This document shows, one piece after another, positions 46,683 through 58,355 of a stretch of DNA of 64,000 bases. How positions within the stretch are numbered: the first letter of the stretch is position 1; each line of letters begins with the position of its first letter. The DNA is from Brachyhypopomus gauderio (taxonomy: Eukaryota > Chordata > Actinopteri > Gymnotiformes > Hypopomidae), in NCBI RefSeq assembly GCF_052324685.1, contig NW_027506908.1, positions 186,001 through 250,000 on the forward strand, written 5' to 3'. The translations under genes and the position numbers were made by a program. The notes beneath the pieces are model-generated. The model made no database searches. It saw nothing but the letters and a program-made list of their open reading frames with translations, and was not told where the DNA came from.

Positions 46683-47473
46683 CAGTGGTTCCCAAACTTT
46701 TTCTGCCGTGCCCCCCTTTAGTAGATGAGAATATTTTTGCGCCCCCCCCCCCCCCCCCCCCCCCCATATTGACTAGGGATGTGTTGAAAACTTACAAAAA
46801 CAATAGGTTCACAACTTTGGTCAAACATGAAAAAAATTAACTGCAAGAAACATTTTAAATGGTTCAAGAATTCTAAATGTAATTTAAAATAAATAAGGAG
46901 ATGAAATAAGAGAAACAGCAATACATATGCGGCTAGTTTGCAAGCGCAGACATCACGCAGAGCACAAAGCATGTAACGGCCAGAAATATGTGTACTGTCT
47001 CTTTAAGGGAGCGAGTTGAGCGTGCGTATGGAATATTGTTTTTTTAGCTTTCCGCCGTAGACCGAGTCAGACCACTGCTCTTTAATTTATTTCTGTAAGT
47101 AACGCATTAAATGAGCTTTGGACAACTCACCAGTTCATGTATGAACAGTGAAGTATTGCTGGAGCCCAGGTTTATTTTGGTCAACCAGCAAATAAACGGA
47201 CTAAGTGGAATACCACCAGCGCGAGTATTAGGGTTGAACTAACTCCGAAAAGCAAGCAATACAAGCATATAATTAGAGTGAATAGATCTGTTTTTATGGT
47301 TCGGTCACATTGTCCCCGATACCCGATCTAGAATTTTTTCAGATATTAATATCGGAATCGGTGCATCCCTAATATTGACACATGTGCACGTTTTACTTTC
47401 AAGCTCCGCGCCCCCCCCTGCAATAGCTCCGCGCCCCACCTAGGGGGCGCGCCCCCCACTTTGGGAACCACTG
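46683..47473. mobile_element. hAT MITE with 8-bp TSD, private to the right arm
   Basis: A 791-bp insertion with ends CAGTGGTTCCCAAACTTTTT and CACTTTGGGAACCACTG and an exact 8-bp duplication ATTTAACT at 46,675-46,682 and 47,474-47,481. The left arm at about 31,391-31,400 has a single uninterrupted copy of the target. It contains a run of about 25 C (46,741-46,765) and no transposase. Confidence 0.97.
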
Positions 47474-47481
47474 ATTTAACT

Positions 47482-48683
47482 GACGTTTATCATTAAAAAA
47501 GGAGGGTGGAGGTGGAGAAATGCTGATAATACGGTGTGTGGAGAGGGGGGATTGGCGCCATTTTGGAGCTGGACAAAACAATAAGTATGATCTGGCTTTT
47601 CACGGCAGTTAAGCCATAATATTCTAGCGAAATATTTAACTGATTACGGACTACAATTAGAGGCAGAGTGATTGTTGTAGAATTATTATGTGTGGAAACT
47701 GCTAGAATGTAAGTCTTTTCTGCCCTATAGTCAACACATTACCAAAGGCAGACATCTGTACGGTTCGTTCTGAGGTGAGGGAGTTTTACCACAGACAAGT
47801 CTGTATTAGTCGTGACATGATAAAATAAATCTATTAAAAATTAGAAATGAAAACTGGTTAATTCGTGCTGTTTATCAGCCTGATAGCCTTTAATACATCA
47901 GATACAGCAGATCTGCTTTAAAAAATTTTGTTTATTAGTCGCCAGTGCCTTGTTTTAATTTTCCTTTCCATGTTAAATGGTGCGGTGCTGCGTTTAATGA
48001 GGCACCAAACTCATAAAGGTAATCTGTTTGATTAACCAATTTCAACTTCCCTTTACAGTTATGTATGTTTTTTATTTATTTGCGACAGAGGTAATCACAA
48101 CGTTTACACTGTTGAAAACAATAGTGGACTTCTTCCAGTGGCGGAGGGACACCCCTCACTACGGACTACAATTAGAGGCGGATAAAGTACTGTGGAAAGT
48201 TCCAGAAGGCGAACAAATTGGATTCCCGCTTTTTTCCTTAACGGAGCTCGAGTTATAGACGGTTCTCTCTAAGGTGAGGTAGTTTTTCAACGGAAACGTT
48301 TTAATCCATTTCAGACCAGACATGAAAATGAACCGATGATTTTTAATATTCAAAGAGAAGAGAATTTTTGAACCCTTTGTATTATCAGCCTGAGAATGTG
48401 TCTTAAGCCCCCCGCTCTATCTAGAGAACGATGACGAGTGGACTGCACGCTTAGCTAACTAGTTAGCTAGCTCGTTTAGCTAACTGGTGAACTGACAACT
48501 TGGCTAGCTAGGTTATCTCACTAGTTAATGCTAGCTAACTAGCCATTTTACATTAAAACTGATCCAGCTCTTTTCTCTTTTTCTTATCCCATAAGAATGA
48601 AAATAACTTGGAATGGTCTGTGAGAATACATTGGCTAGCTAGCAAACGGCAATTACTTAAAATCTTTTTTTTTTCCTTGACAG
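47482..48683. other. 5' non-coding region of the CACTA-like element (right)
   Basis: Same content as the left: a diverged internal duplication (CGGACTACAATTAGAGGC at about 47,646 and 48,162; GAGGTGAGG at 47,771 and 48,271) and a GCTAGCTA-rich stretch at 48,448-48,545. At 48,408-48,416 the CTTAAGCCCCCCGCTCTATC junction lacks the hairpin segment. No exon is recognised; the 76-codon frame at 48,028 has no family resemblance. Confidence 0.5.
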
Positions 48684-49353
48684 ATTTTTTCAGGCATGTC
48701 CCATTCATGAAGTGGAAATGTAAGTTTTGTGCAATCTCTACTAATGGTCAAGGAAGAATACTACAGCACTACAAAAAGAGCATCACAGACATTACCGAAG
48801 GTGTTCAGGCCTCATCTGTATTCATGCAGACTGTTTGAAAACATTTCAAACCCAAGCAGAACTTAAAATTCATTTGAAAGAACATACAATAGAATCACAG
48901 AAGACTGTAGCCAAATTATCCTGTGATTTGTGTAAATTCTCAGAGCCTAGCAACATTAACAAATACTTCACTCATCTGAAGACTCATTTGAGAAACAGAG
49001 AAGTTGTTAGATGTCCATTTGCAGGGAGTTCTTTTAAGTGTGCTGTCGACTTTTACTGCACATAGAAGTCGTAATCATAAGTTCTCCACCTTAGAAAATT
49101 TCATACCGGAGCTATTGGCACAGAATATTCATCCTGTGCCTTTAATAGAAGAGGATTTTGTTTCCGACACTGACACTGCATTTGATTCTGCAGCAGAGAT
49201 TGAGAATGGACTTGAAAATGGAAAGGTAATTGAGCATCAGTTGGGAAGTTTATTTCTTCGCATGCAAACAATTTTGCATGTATCAAATTCAGCAATACAA
49301 GAAATTATTGATATTGGAGAATTTACCCAACAAAATATTAAAACTGTTGTACA
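48684..49353 (+). pseudogene. C2H2-type N-terminal exon of the CACTA-like transposase (right)
   Basis: Starts after TTGACAG with FFRHVPFMKWKCKFC, is frameshifted after LQHYK, resumes with CIHADCLKTFQTQAELKIHL in another frame, and keeps LSCDLCKFSEPSNINKYF. It has lost five bases in the last finger (TTTTAAGTGTGCTG), which frameshifts it, but retains 13 bases (CGTAATCATAAGT region) missing in the left arm. It ends in an acidic stretch at the Tc1 insertion. Confidence 0.65.
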
Positions 49354-49355
49354 TA

Positions 49356-50590
49356 CAGTGGGCAAAATAAGTATTTGGTCAGTCACCAATTGTGCAAGTT
49401 CTCCCACTTAAAAAGATGAGAGAGGCCTGTAATTGACATCATAGGTAGACTATGAGAGACAAAATGTGAAAAAAAATTGAGAAAATCATTTTGTCTGACT
49501 TTTAAAGACTTTATTTGCAAATAATGGTGGAAAATAAGTATTTGGTCACCTACAAACAAGCAAGATTTCTGGCTGTCACAGACCTGTAACTTCTTTTTTA
49601 AGAGGCTCCTCTTTCCCCCACTCATTACCTGTATTAATGGCACCTGTTTGAAGTCGTTAACAGTATAAAAGACACCTGCCCACAACCTCAAACAGTCACA
49701 CTCCAAACTCCACTATGGTGAAGACGAAAGAGCTGTCGGAGGACACCAGAAACCGAATTGTAGACCTGCACCAGGCTGGGAAGACTGAATCTGCAATAGG
49801 CAAGCAGCTTGGTGTGAAGAAATCTACTGTGAGAGCAATAATCAGAAAATGGAAGACCTACAAGACCACTACCAATCTCCCTCGATCTGGGGCTCCACGC
49901 AAGATCTCAGCCCGTGGGGTCAAAATGATCACAAGAACGGTGAGGAAAAATCCCAGAACCACAAGGGGGGATCTAGTGAATGACCTGCAGAAAGCTGGGA
50001 CCAACGTTACAAAGGCTACCATCAGCAACACACTACGACGCCAGGGACTCAGATCTTGCAGTGCCAGACGTGTCCCCCTGCTTAAGCCAGTCCATATCCA
50101 GGCACGTCTGAAGTTTGCTAGAGAGCATTTGGATGTTCCAGAAGAGTATTGGGAGAATGTCATATGGTCAGATGAAACCAAAGTAGAACTATTTGGTAAA
50201 AACATAACTCGTTGTGTTTGGAGGACAGTGAATGCTGAGTTGCATCCATCGAAAACCTTTGGAGGGAGTTAAAAGTCCGTGTTGCCCGCCGACAGCCCCA
50301 AAACATCACTGCTCTAGAGGAGATCTGCATGGAGGAATGGGCCAACATACCAGCAACAGTGTGTGCCAACCTTGTGAAGACTTACAGAAAACATTTGACC
50401 TCTGTCATTGCCAACAGAGGATATACAACAAAGTATTGAGATGAACTTTTGTTATTGACCAAATACTTATTTTCCACCATTATTTGCAAATAAATTCTTT
50501 AAACGTCAGACAAAATGATTTTCTCAATTTTTTTTTTTTTTCCACATTTTGTCTCTCATAGTCTACCTATGATGTCAATTACCGGCCTCT
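49356..50590 (+). mobile_element. Tc1/mariner element lacking its 3' tip (right)
   Basis: The 5' TIR begins CAGTGGGCAAAATAAGTATT after TA at 49,354-49,355. The inner IR/DR motif is present at both ends, but the outer 3' repeat is cut at CCGGCCTCT, where host sequence GTTGTAGCATC resumes. 103 bp seen in the left arm, including the outer DR, are missing, so this copy cannot be mobilised normally. Confidence 0.93.
49715..50440 (+). pseudogene. Tc1 transposase with internal deletion (right)
   Basis: ATG at 49,715. The first 185 codons are open: [20 protein letters not shown] begins the paired-like helix-turn-helix region, a GRPR-like linker is represented by [10 protein letters not shown], and the first catalytic Asp is at about residue 153 in [11 protein letters not shown]. 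After AELHP a deletion removes the central catalytic part with the second Asp. The C-terminal part ([19 protein letters not shown] to RGYTTKY) persists in another frame, including the Glu of the DDE triad. The N-terminus is intact here, unlike in the left copy. Confidence 0.92.
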
Positions 50591-52509
50591 GTTGTAGCAT
50601 CATTGAACAATTACAAACTTTGAACCCCTTAAAATTGCTTTCAAGGCAGGGTCCTCTTGGCACAGAGTGCAAAAGACAGACATTTTATAGGAAGAATTTT
50701 ACTGTTATTGAACCAGTCGAGTATGTGTTAAATGTACAGGAAAAAAAGCACACTTTTGTTTATGTTCCTATTTTAGATTTGCTCAGTAAACTGTTGGAAA
50801 GAAATGAGAAATAAGGCACTTGAGAGATCCAGTGAACAAGAAGGCAATTACTGTTCAGTTAAAGATGGAGAATACTTTAAAGAAAACAGAATTCTCGCTG
50901 AGGAATTAGGTGTAGCTCTTGGACTATATATTGATGATTTTGAGCTTTGTAATCCATTAGGTACTTCAAAAAAGAAGCACAAAGTTTGTGCTATATATTG
51001 GGTGATTGCAAATTTACCTATTAGACTACGCTCAACATTATCATCAATTTATCTAGCTGTATTGTGCAAAAACATACACATAAAACAATATGGTTACAGC
51101 AAGGTTTTAGAGCCCTTAATTAGGGATCTTAAGCTCCTTGAGAGAGAAGGTGTGTGTGTTCAAAGTGTTGGCTCTCATGTCAAAGGGACTGTTTTGTACA
51201 TATCTGCCGATAATCTGGGGGTACACTCGCTTGCTGGATTTCAAGAGTCTTTCAATGTTGATAAGTTGTGCCAATTTTGTTTGACAAATCGTGCTGATAT
51301 TCAGCATTATGATGTTAGAAGTGGGGCTTTTACCTTGAGAACACCAGAATCATTTGATGAAGCTGTTAAGGTGCTTAAACAAAGTGATCTGACTTCTTTT
51401 GATGGAGTGAAGAAGGACTGTCCTTTAAACAGACTGACACACTTTCATGCTACAAAAGGATTTCCACCTGATTTTCTTCATGATGCATTAGAAGGAATTG
51501 TACCTGTGGAACTCTGTATATGCCTCTCGCATCTGATTTCAAAGAGGTATTTTACATTGAATGATCTTAATTGCAGAATAACAACATTCCCCTTTCAGTT
51601 CTGTGACAAAACTAACAGACCTCAGACAATACAAACAAACTTTCAAAAAAAATGGAACAATAGGTGGCAATGGACATGAGAATTGGACACTTCTGAGATT
51701 TCTTCCACTGTTAGTTGGTCATCTCATTCCAGAAAGTGAAAAGGCTTGGCATTTAATTCTTGAATTGAAAGACATTGTTGAGTTGTTAAGCAGCCCCTCG
51801 TTCACAACAGAAACCCTGTGCTACCTTCAAGCCAAATTTTCTGACCACCGACAGTTGCTTTTAGAAGTTTTTCCTTGTACTAAATTGCACCCTAAACATC
51901 ATTATTTGGAACATTACCCTATGCTAATAAAAAAATGTGGTCCCTTAATTGAATTTTGGACTATGAGATTTGAGGCTAAACACTGTTTCTTTAAAAAGGT
52001 GGTTCGTGATTCTGGTAACTTCAAAAATATTCTTCACACTTTGGCTACAAGACATCAACTAATGTTAGCATATTTGGAGATGCCAACTCTTTTTAAACCA
52101 AGCATCGAAACGGGACGAGTATCTGTTGTACCTGTGAACATCTTGGATGCTACAATCAGCGTGGCTATTTCAAACAAGTTTAAAGCCCTGGACTCTGTTT
52201 CACTCACCTCAACAGCTTATTTAAGTGGGACAAAATATTCCAAAGGTGCTCTCTGTTGGCTACACAAGCGGAATACCAGATCTTGGGAGAGTGCTTGAGA
52301 TCTGTTTAGTGGATGGCCACATATTTTTCATTGTTGAAATGTTTGAAGCTGGCTTTGTTGAGCATCTAAGGTGTTACCAGCTCAACATCAAAGTTCCTGC
52401 AGTAACTGTGGTTGTTGATCCTGACCAGCTGAATGACTACACCCCCCTTGCTGCATATCTTGTTGATGGAAAGGTGCTCGTCACTCCAAGGACGTTTATA
52501 ATACAGTAA
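50591..52509 (+). pseudogene. CACTA-like transposase, C-terminal two thirds, frameshifted (right)
   Basis: The coding sequence resumes after Tc1 with LNPLKLLSRQGPLGTECKRQ. A second open block, 50,804-51,679 (291 codons), carries ISADNLGVHSLAGF and DFLHDALEGIVPVELC. An eight-A run near 51,645 (seven in the left arm) breaks the frame; it continues in 51,603-52,298, which reads through the seven-A run that is nine A on the left. The last part (VLSVGYTSGIPDLGRVLEI to VTPRTFIIQ, ending 52,506) is in yet another frame in both arms. Confidence 0.72.
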
Positions 52510-52639
52510 GGTACAGAAAAAAGATCCTTGCTTTTTATTATTATTAATTTTGTGTGTGTTTTAACTCACAGGTGGTCTAATACAATCATACACCATATTA
52601 ACTAAAGACCATGCACTTCACTCATGATAGTTTAATTTT

Positions 52640-54765
52640 ATGCTGGTTACAGATTTTCAACTTTTTCTCCTTTTGTGTCACACTGTTATAGCTGTTGGTG
52701 CCTCCATGATGCTTCTTCGAGTCATTGTTTCACCTCAAGAGATCAGGCGTGTCACCCTAGAGAGTGTACCTGACTCGGTAAAGGACCTATGTGAAGCACT
52801 GCGTACAAATATGGGCTTTGCGAGGAAACTTCATTTTACAGTTTGAAGATCCAGACTTTGGAAATGAGCTCTGCAATTTGACGGATATCAAAGATCTACC
52901 AAATGATCGAGCAACACTGAAAATTTTGTTCACTTTTTCTGGTTCTGTATCTGACTCAACACTAGATACTGCAAGCTTGAGTTCCCCAAGTAGTGCTTCC
53001 TCAGTGGAATGGCCTGACCCTTTTCTTATTCCTGATTCCTCCCATGATGTTGAACTTCAGCTCAGTGCAGCAAATGATGCCTGTGCCAAAGATGGCACAG
53101 TGATGGCCATCTCCAAGAGTGTTAAGAGTGAAATACTTGACAAACTAGCTGACATGATCTCCAAAATCACTCCTTATCCAAGAAAAGACCACTATGAAAG
53201 TGTAGCCACAGCTCTTGTAGAAAAGCACCCTAGTCTCAGAGAGCCGGGTTCTGTCAAAGGTATTGCTGGGTATTCAGCTTGAAATTCAAAATGGGCAATT
53301 ACCATCATAGACTGATGGTAGCTGGATGCCCTGAGGTTCTTGTAAATAAGAGAAAGAAGGGGCAGACCAACCACAAGGCAATCAAGAAGTCAAAGAAGGG
53401 AGAGATTCACTTCTTGCCAGATCCACCTGAAGGTCAAAGTGCAGATATATCAGAGGAAAAACAGAAGACCATGCTTCTAGAGGTCTTCTTCTGTGATCAT
53501 CTCAGCGAAGAAAGGAAATAATTGGGGATGAGCCACTCATCTCTGAACTTATGGACAGATGGCCTGCATTGTTTAATGAGAGACAGGTAAGTATACATCC
53601 ACAGGATGATGAACAAAGAAATTATCTGTTGGTTAATGTTAAAAGATCACATGTAATTTTAATATGTAAATTCATATGTAAGATTTTCATTTGCTATTGC
53701 TTTACACTCTACTAGACTTTTACACTCTTATCACCCCATGTTTACTGTCTTATACGTCTGTTTGAGATAAAGGCAGAGTTCTGTAGAATAGTCACTGCTG
53801 ACCTGCTCCAGTCATTCCTGGATGGACTGGATGCCTTGATGTCAAGTCTTTTGGAATTCTATAAAGCAGCTGTCTCATCAAACAGGAGGTTGACTCTTAG
53901 CAGTGTTATGCAGTGCCTTAATAAGGAGGTACGTATGAAAATGTACTTAACAATATGTACTACATTAAAGAATCTTGTTTAATTACTGTATTTACTCAGT
54001 CTCTCTTTGTATGTAGGACACAAATCAGAACAGAAGAACGGCTGCCCTGCTTGGTCTTCCACTGTTCTTGTCAGAAGACACCTCTGACATAATCAGGATG
54101 TGTGATGTAAGAAAATATATTTATGCATTAAGATAATGGGTGCATTCATTCAGAATTCAGCTGACTAGTTAATCACTATCTTCAAAAGTACTTCCATTAT
54201 AAGCATTTTAACCAACAAGTAACCCTAGTTGGCAATGTTTGGGATAGTTGTTGGCAGTGTTTAAACTTTGAAGTTTTTGTGTCAAATTTCTGTTGTATGT
54301 CTGGTTAGATGACAAACAGCCATGTTCAAATGGTCAAAGAGTAGTGCACACATCAGTGGAGCTGAAATAAGGAGGTGGTTTTAATAAAGTAGCAGGTCAG
54401 GATACATTAGAACTAAATTTGTGCATTTGTTTTAGGTTCATGGTGAAACCCTGGATGTCCTCATGAAGGGAAAGTGTGTTGGAATTCTAATTGGACATGA
54501 AGGTGTCCTGCATGATGCTTTCCTTCATGAAATTATCAACGTGGCTGTGGTGGTAGAAGAGGCAGTCGTTCTTCATGAAATCAGAGACGTGCCCACTGGT
54601 TTTGCTATGTTAATGGGCACCATCTACTGCCTTAATCTGCAGTACCCTCACAAAATGAAGTACTCATCTGAATTCCTGCAGAAGGTCGTCATGAAGATGA
54701 ACCCTGACCAGTGTTCAGCAAGGGTACATGGACTTAGAAATAAATTGCTGAGATTTTGTTTATAG
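52640..54765 (+). pseudogene. SAMD3-like transposon-associated gene, broken (right)
   Basis: Mirror of the left copy. The PB1-like part is at 52,693-52,930. The central block spans 52,791-53,282 (SVKSEILDKLADMISKITPY) and 53,279-53,521 (RLMVAGCPEVLVNKRKKGQT). Further exons are at about 53,755-53,930 (IKAEFCRIVTADLLQSFLDG), 54,017-54,108 and 54,436-54,765 (RDVPTGFAMLMGTIYCLNLQ). A few substitutions distinguish it from the left (for example HHRLMV against RHRLMA). Shared frameshifts show that it was inactive before duplication. Confidence 0.75.
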
Positions 54766-55567
54766 ATTGATTGGCTGCACACCAAGTCTCATCTGGGAGG
54801 GTGATATTGACAAAATGTTGAAAACAATAGATTTTTGTTTCATCTCACACTGTTGGACACTGTTGCTGTACAAAATTCTTTTTATTTACCATATCAAAAG
54901 CAAGCACTGTTGAATGTTGAGACGTTAAAATTTTTGTTAATTTGTTTGCTCTCAATCCTTGTCGATGTTAATCTGCTTGCTTGTGCAGAGCAACTCGTGA
55001 GATTTAGAGGCAGAAACATGGCATGCAATTGTTCTTCAAGTTTTAGTAACACAAATCATTTACTTGGAGGAAATGCATTGTCAACACTAAGCATTGTTTA
55101 GAAATATACACGTTTTATGTAATGTGTAATGTCCTCATTCAAATAAATTTAATATTTCTAAACAAGTGAACACTGGATTTGACTGGTAAACTTGCCATTT
55201 TTAGTCAAGATGAGAAATCTTAATAGAATCTACTTAAAAGCATTAGTGTTCTTAACTTTAAAATGGCAGTTGTGAATATAGTTGGAAGTTAAGTTCACTT
55301 GAAAGCATGAATCTAAATAAAGAGGAATTATGTGTATATTTGACAAGACAAAGTCAATTGTAGGGAATTACTACAGTAAAATGGTAAGTTATTCTAATTC
55401 TCTGTTTCAAGTTCAAACAACTAATTTATCATTAGTTAAACAACTTCCAAAACTTACCATTCTGAGTAGAAACAAAGGTTATAATGAAGTTGAGTTTACT
55501 CACATTTTTAAGGCAGCAGGTGAACTTGAGTTTGTAAGTTTAACCAACCTGAAATTTTTTTACAGTG
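54766..55567. other. 3' non-coding end of the CACTA-like element (right)
   Basis: AT-rich sequence between the SAMD3-like stop and the terminal ACAGTG. The inverted motifs AATGGTAAGTT (about 55,380) and AACTTACCATT (about 55,452) are subterminal repeats. Open frames at 54,835 and 55,330 have no family resemblance. Confidence 0.55.
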
Positions 55568-55570
55568 TAG

Positions 55571-55815
55571 GGAGCTGGGGGAGCACCTCATCAGACTCCT
55601 TAAGGAAAGGCTTGACAAAATCCAAAGCATGAGCATTATGTCACTGGCAACACTACTAGACCCAAGGTACAAATCACTTGGTTTCTTTAGCCCAACAAAG
55701 GCAGATGAAGCAATAAAACGACTCACCTCTGAATGTGCCAGTGTAATCTCCAGAGAATCGCATCCATCTTCAGCTGCAGCTTCAACATCACAGGATGCTG
55801 CAGCTGAAAGACCTG
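55571..55815 (+). pseudogene. hAT transposase 3' exon piece (right)
   Basis: Encodes ELGEHLIRLLKERLDKIQ and LATLLDPRYKSLGF, followed by a serine/alanine-rich tail and a GTCAGT donor. It is the continuation of the hAT gene interrupted at about 46,525. No hATC domain follows; the next sequence is an unrelated dispersed repeat starting TAGGGGTGGGCATAGATT. Confidence 0.8.
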
Positions 55816-58355
55816 GTCAGTATTTTTGCTTTGGTTTAAAGTAGGGGTGGGCATAGATTAAATTTTTTTTACTAGATTAATCTCACTGAAATCTTGAAAT
55901 TTATCTAGATTAAAATGGCTCATTCAGAATATGCGTGCTACCCAAGTAATGACTAAAAGTCAGTCTTTGAGATAGGGTTTCTTAATACAGGGGGTGCATT
56001 AGACCAGGGGCTCATCTCCTGTTTCCAATTTGCATCAATGACTGCTTGAGGAAGCTGTTCTACTTTGATACTTGAAGAAAAGAAAAAAAGCTCAATAAAA
56101 TGTACGTGTTCAAAGGTTTATTCAGTTAAACATGAAAATAGTACTGTATGCCTACATACTTTAAGAGGGCATATTTAGTCAAACATGAATTTGTAAGCCT
56201 ACTGTACATTTAAAGGGGTTGATAACGTGTTTATTCAGCTAAACATGAGATTTGAAATGTAAGCCAACATTTAGTATTTAAAAATGAATTTTCCATGAAG
56301 CAAACCTGGCGACTTCGTGGCTGCATCCATATAAACACACGTACGATTTGTAATTAACAGGTTTAAAAACTCGTTCTCGCCGCTACTGTGCAATTTGGTT
56401 AGGAATACAACCGAGCTAAACTATCAAGGTGAATGTCATCAGTTTGCTTACCTATTTTCACTCATAGGTATTTTGAACTCCATCCAACAAACCCGCGATA
56501 TGGCGATACAGTTCGCTTCCTTATAAACACAATTTGGCGCTGCACGTCCAAACGATACACTTCCTGTATCGGTCACGTGTGTTTAAAGCGATACACGCAC
56601 CAATAAGTTTCACTCTTGTGCGCTCGGACAGTGCTGACGCCAATGATCTATATTACTATTATTATTAATACTATTAATATATTACTACTATATATACTAT
56701 AGTATATTACTACTATTATTAGTGTAGATCAATGGCTGACACACCAGTGTCGTTTGTCCCATCACTGGCCAACGGTACATCGATGGTAGCAGATTTTTCA
56801 CAACACTCTCGTGAAAATTGCTAGTTAGTTTGTTGTAGCACTAACGAACCATCTAAGAAACGGTTTATCAGGGCTCCATACTGCGACTAAAATGGACGCA
56901 ATCGCGACCACAAATATTAATTTGCGAGTAATATAATTATTTCACTCGCCACTGGCAACACGTGATACAACAGCATTATTTTTTGTAATAAAAAAATAAA
57001 TGTCCACCACTTCTTTTGAGTTTGTATGTTAAAAGTTAATGACACGAATTTACAATCACGTGTAGGGATGTTAATTGGTTTGTAACTGCTACTTTGGACG
57101 AAATTTAAAGGGCGAGTTTTATAGACTCAGGAAATGTTTGAACCATGTTGCTACGATGTCTTATCCAAGAGATATTAATAAAACCATCGAAAAACATCAA
57201 CAGGAGACCTCAGAGGGAAGATGTGGGTTTTTATATACCCGAGCTACATCACACGTGTGTGGTTCTGATCGACTGGGCTCTGGTGAAGATGTCTAGAATG
57301 TTTGGGTTCAAACAGCAACATGTTGTGATATGTTGTGTTGGCGTCGCGCTTTACAATTCTTGAATGCTGAAAACCGACCGACATCTGAAACCGATCGCAC
57401 ACCGGCCACAAAACGATATCGACGGCCTTTTCGAGTCGTTTAAATCGAGTAGTTAAAATGATCGTCAAGTAGTTAGAATTAGAGAAGCCTATGGTATGTG
57501 CTTTTTAAAAATGGTTAGTTATCATTTTGTTTTCACGGACTGCTTGAGCCCACCGCTAGTAAAATGCCTCAGTACGGCAAGCAGGAAGCTTGTGAAGACC
57601 AAAAAAATGGTAATCATTGAATGCAGTACAATACGTGAGTAAAATATGGCAGTGAATGAATGCTGATTAACGCTATAAAAATCCACGGGCTTTAATTACA
57701 GATGCTCTTTAGTGAATGGTCATTCAGACTACGAAAGAAAAGAAAATATAAATGCCATTTACTGTTCTGCATTTTTTGAAAGAGTATGTTATGTAATGTT
57801 CTCTTAAGTAATATTCTAATGTTCTGAAGAGTTTCACCAAACATTGAATTTCCTTATGATGACAAAAAGGTTTTTATTTCTATTCAACAGCAAAAAAGTA
57901 TTAGTAAGGTTAGATTAGTAACATTTCTCCATCTGTGAATAGATTCTATATCAATTCAGTCACTTTTTAAAACCATACTTAACACTGTTGCCAAAGTGGG
58001 ATAGACATTGGAATATGTTTTTAGAGCCAATCATCTTGAGGTTTGTAGACCATTACTTAAGAAATGCAACGCTATGTTAAGCCTTGCCCGCCCCCAACTA
58101 TTAGTCATATCCCAGTTTTAGTGTTGCATGTGTTTTATTTTTTCATTTCAGGTGTCACACCCTTGTTGGTAATAACTCCAAACTTCATTGGTTTTATGTG
58201 TGACTAGTTTACTTCCATGTTAAAATACCCTGTGTTTGGTCTTATGCTTTGCTTGTCTTTGTTTCCAGTGTTGTGCATGAATACATTCAATTAATACTGT
58301 TAAATAATATGTGAGCAAAACTCGTAAGGAACAGCAGAGAAAGGAAATCAATGTG
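55816..58355. other. Right-arm non-coding mosaic
   Basis: Mirror of 20,231-22,770. Landmarks in order: GGGGTGGGCATAGATTAA repeat (55,850), three diverged TTATTCAGNTAAACATGA units (56,110-56,260), the AT palindrome (56,635-56,735), hAT-like ends TTGTCCCATCACTGG (56,755) and CAGGGCTCCATACTGCGAC (56,868), and the satellite-like core GTTTTCACGGACTGCTTGAG (57,530). No gene is recognised. Confidence 0.6.
56635..56735. repeat. AT-rich near-palindrome (right arm)
   Basis: Mirror of the left-arm tract, with TATATACTATAGTATATTAC at its centre. It appears unchanged between arms as far as I can compare. Confidence 0.75.

Larger units (their letters stand above)
46526..55567 (+). mobile_element. CACTA/EnSpm-like element inserted in a hAT gene (right copy)
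   Basis: The 3' terminus is TTTTTTTACAGTG ending at 55,567, followed by TAG and the hAT exon. It carries the C2H2 exon, transposase and SAMD3-like gene on the plus strand, with nested Tc1 and a hAT MITE. The start is placed where hAT coding stops and is approximate. Subterminal direct similarity exists between GAACTCAGGTTTATAAGTTT near 46,586 and GAACTTGAGTTTGTAAGTTT near 55,523. Confidence 0.6.
43664..58355. repeat. Right arm of giant inverted repeat
   Basis: Reverse-complement copy of 20,231-34,688. It opens with the last 33 bp of the SIDT2-like exon, directly joined to satellite. Private features are a hAT MITE (46,683-47,473), fewer minisatellite units, loss of the hairpin segment, a 103-bp deletion at the Tc1 end, and small coding indels. 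Confidence 0.95.

Noticed and set aside
46741-46765. Run of about 25 C as a functional G-quadruplex element
   Set aside because: It sits inside a non-autonomous MITE present in one arm; its length may also be a sequencing artefact.
20231-58355. Palindrome as a simple long-read fold-back artefact
   Set aside because: Not fully excluded, but a 9-kb unique spacer, a MITE with TSD in one arm only, differing minisatellite counts and several private deletions argue against it.
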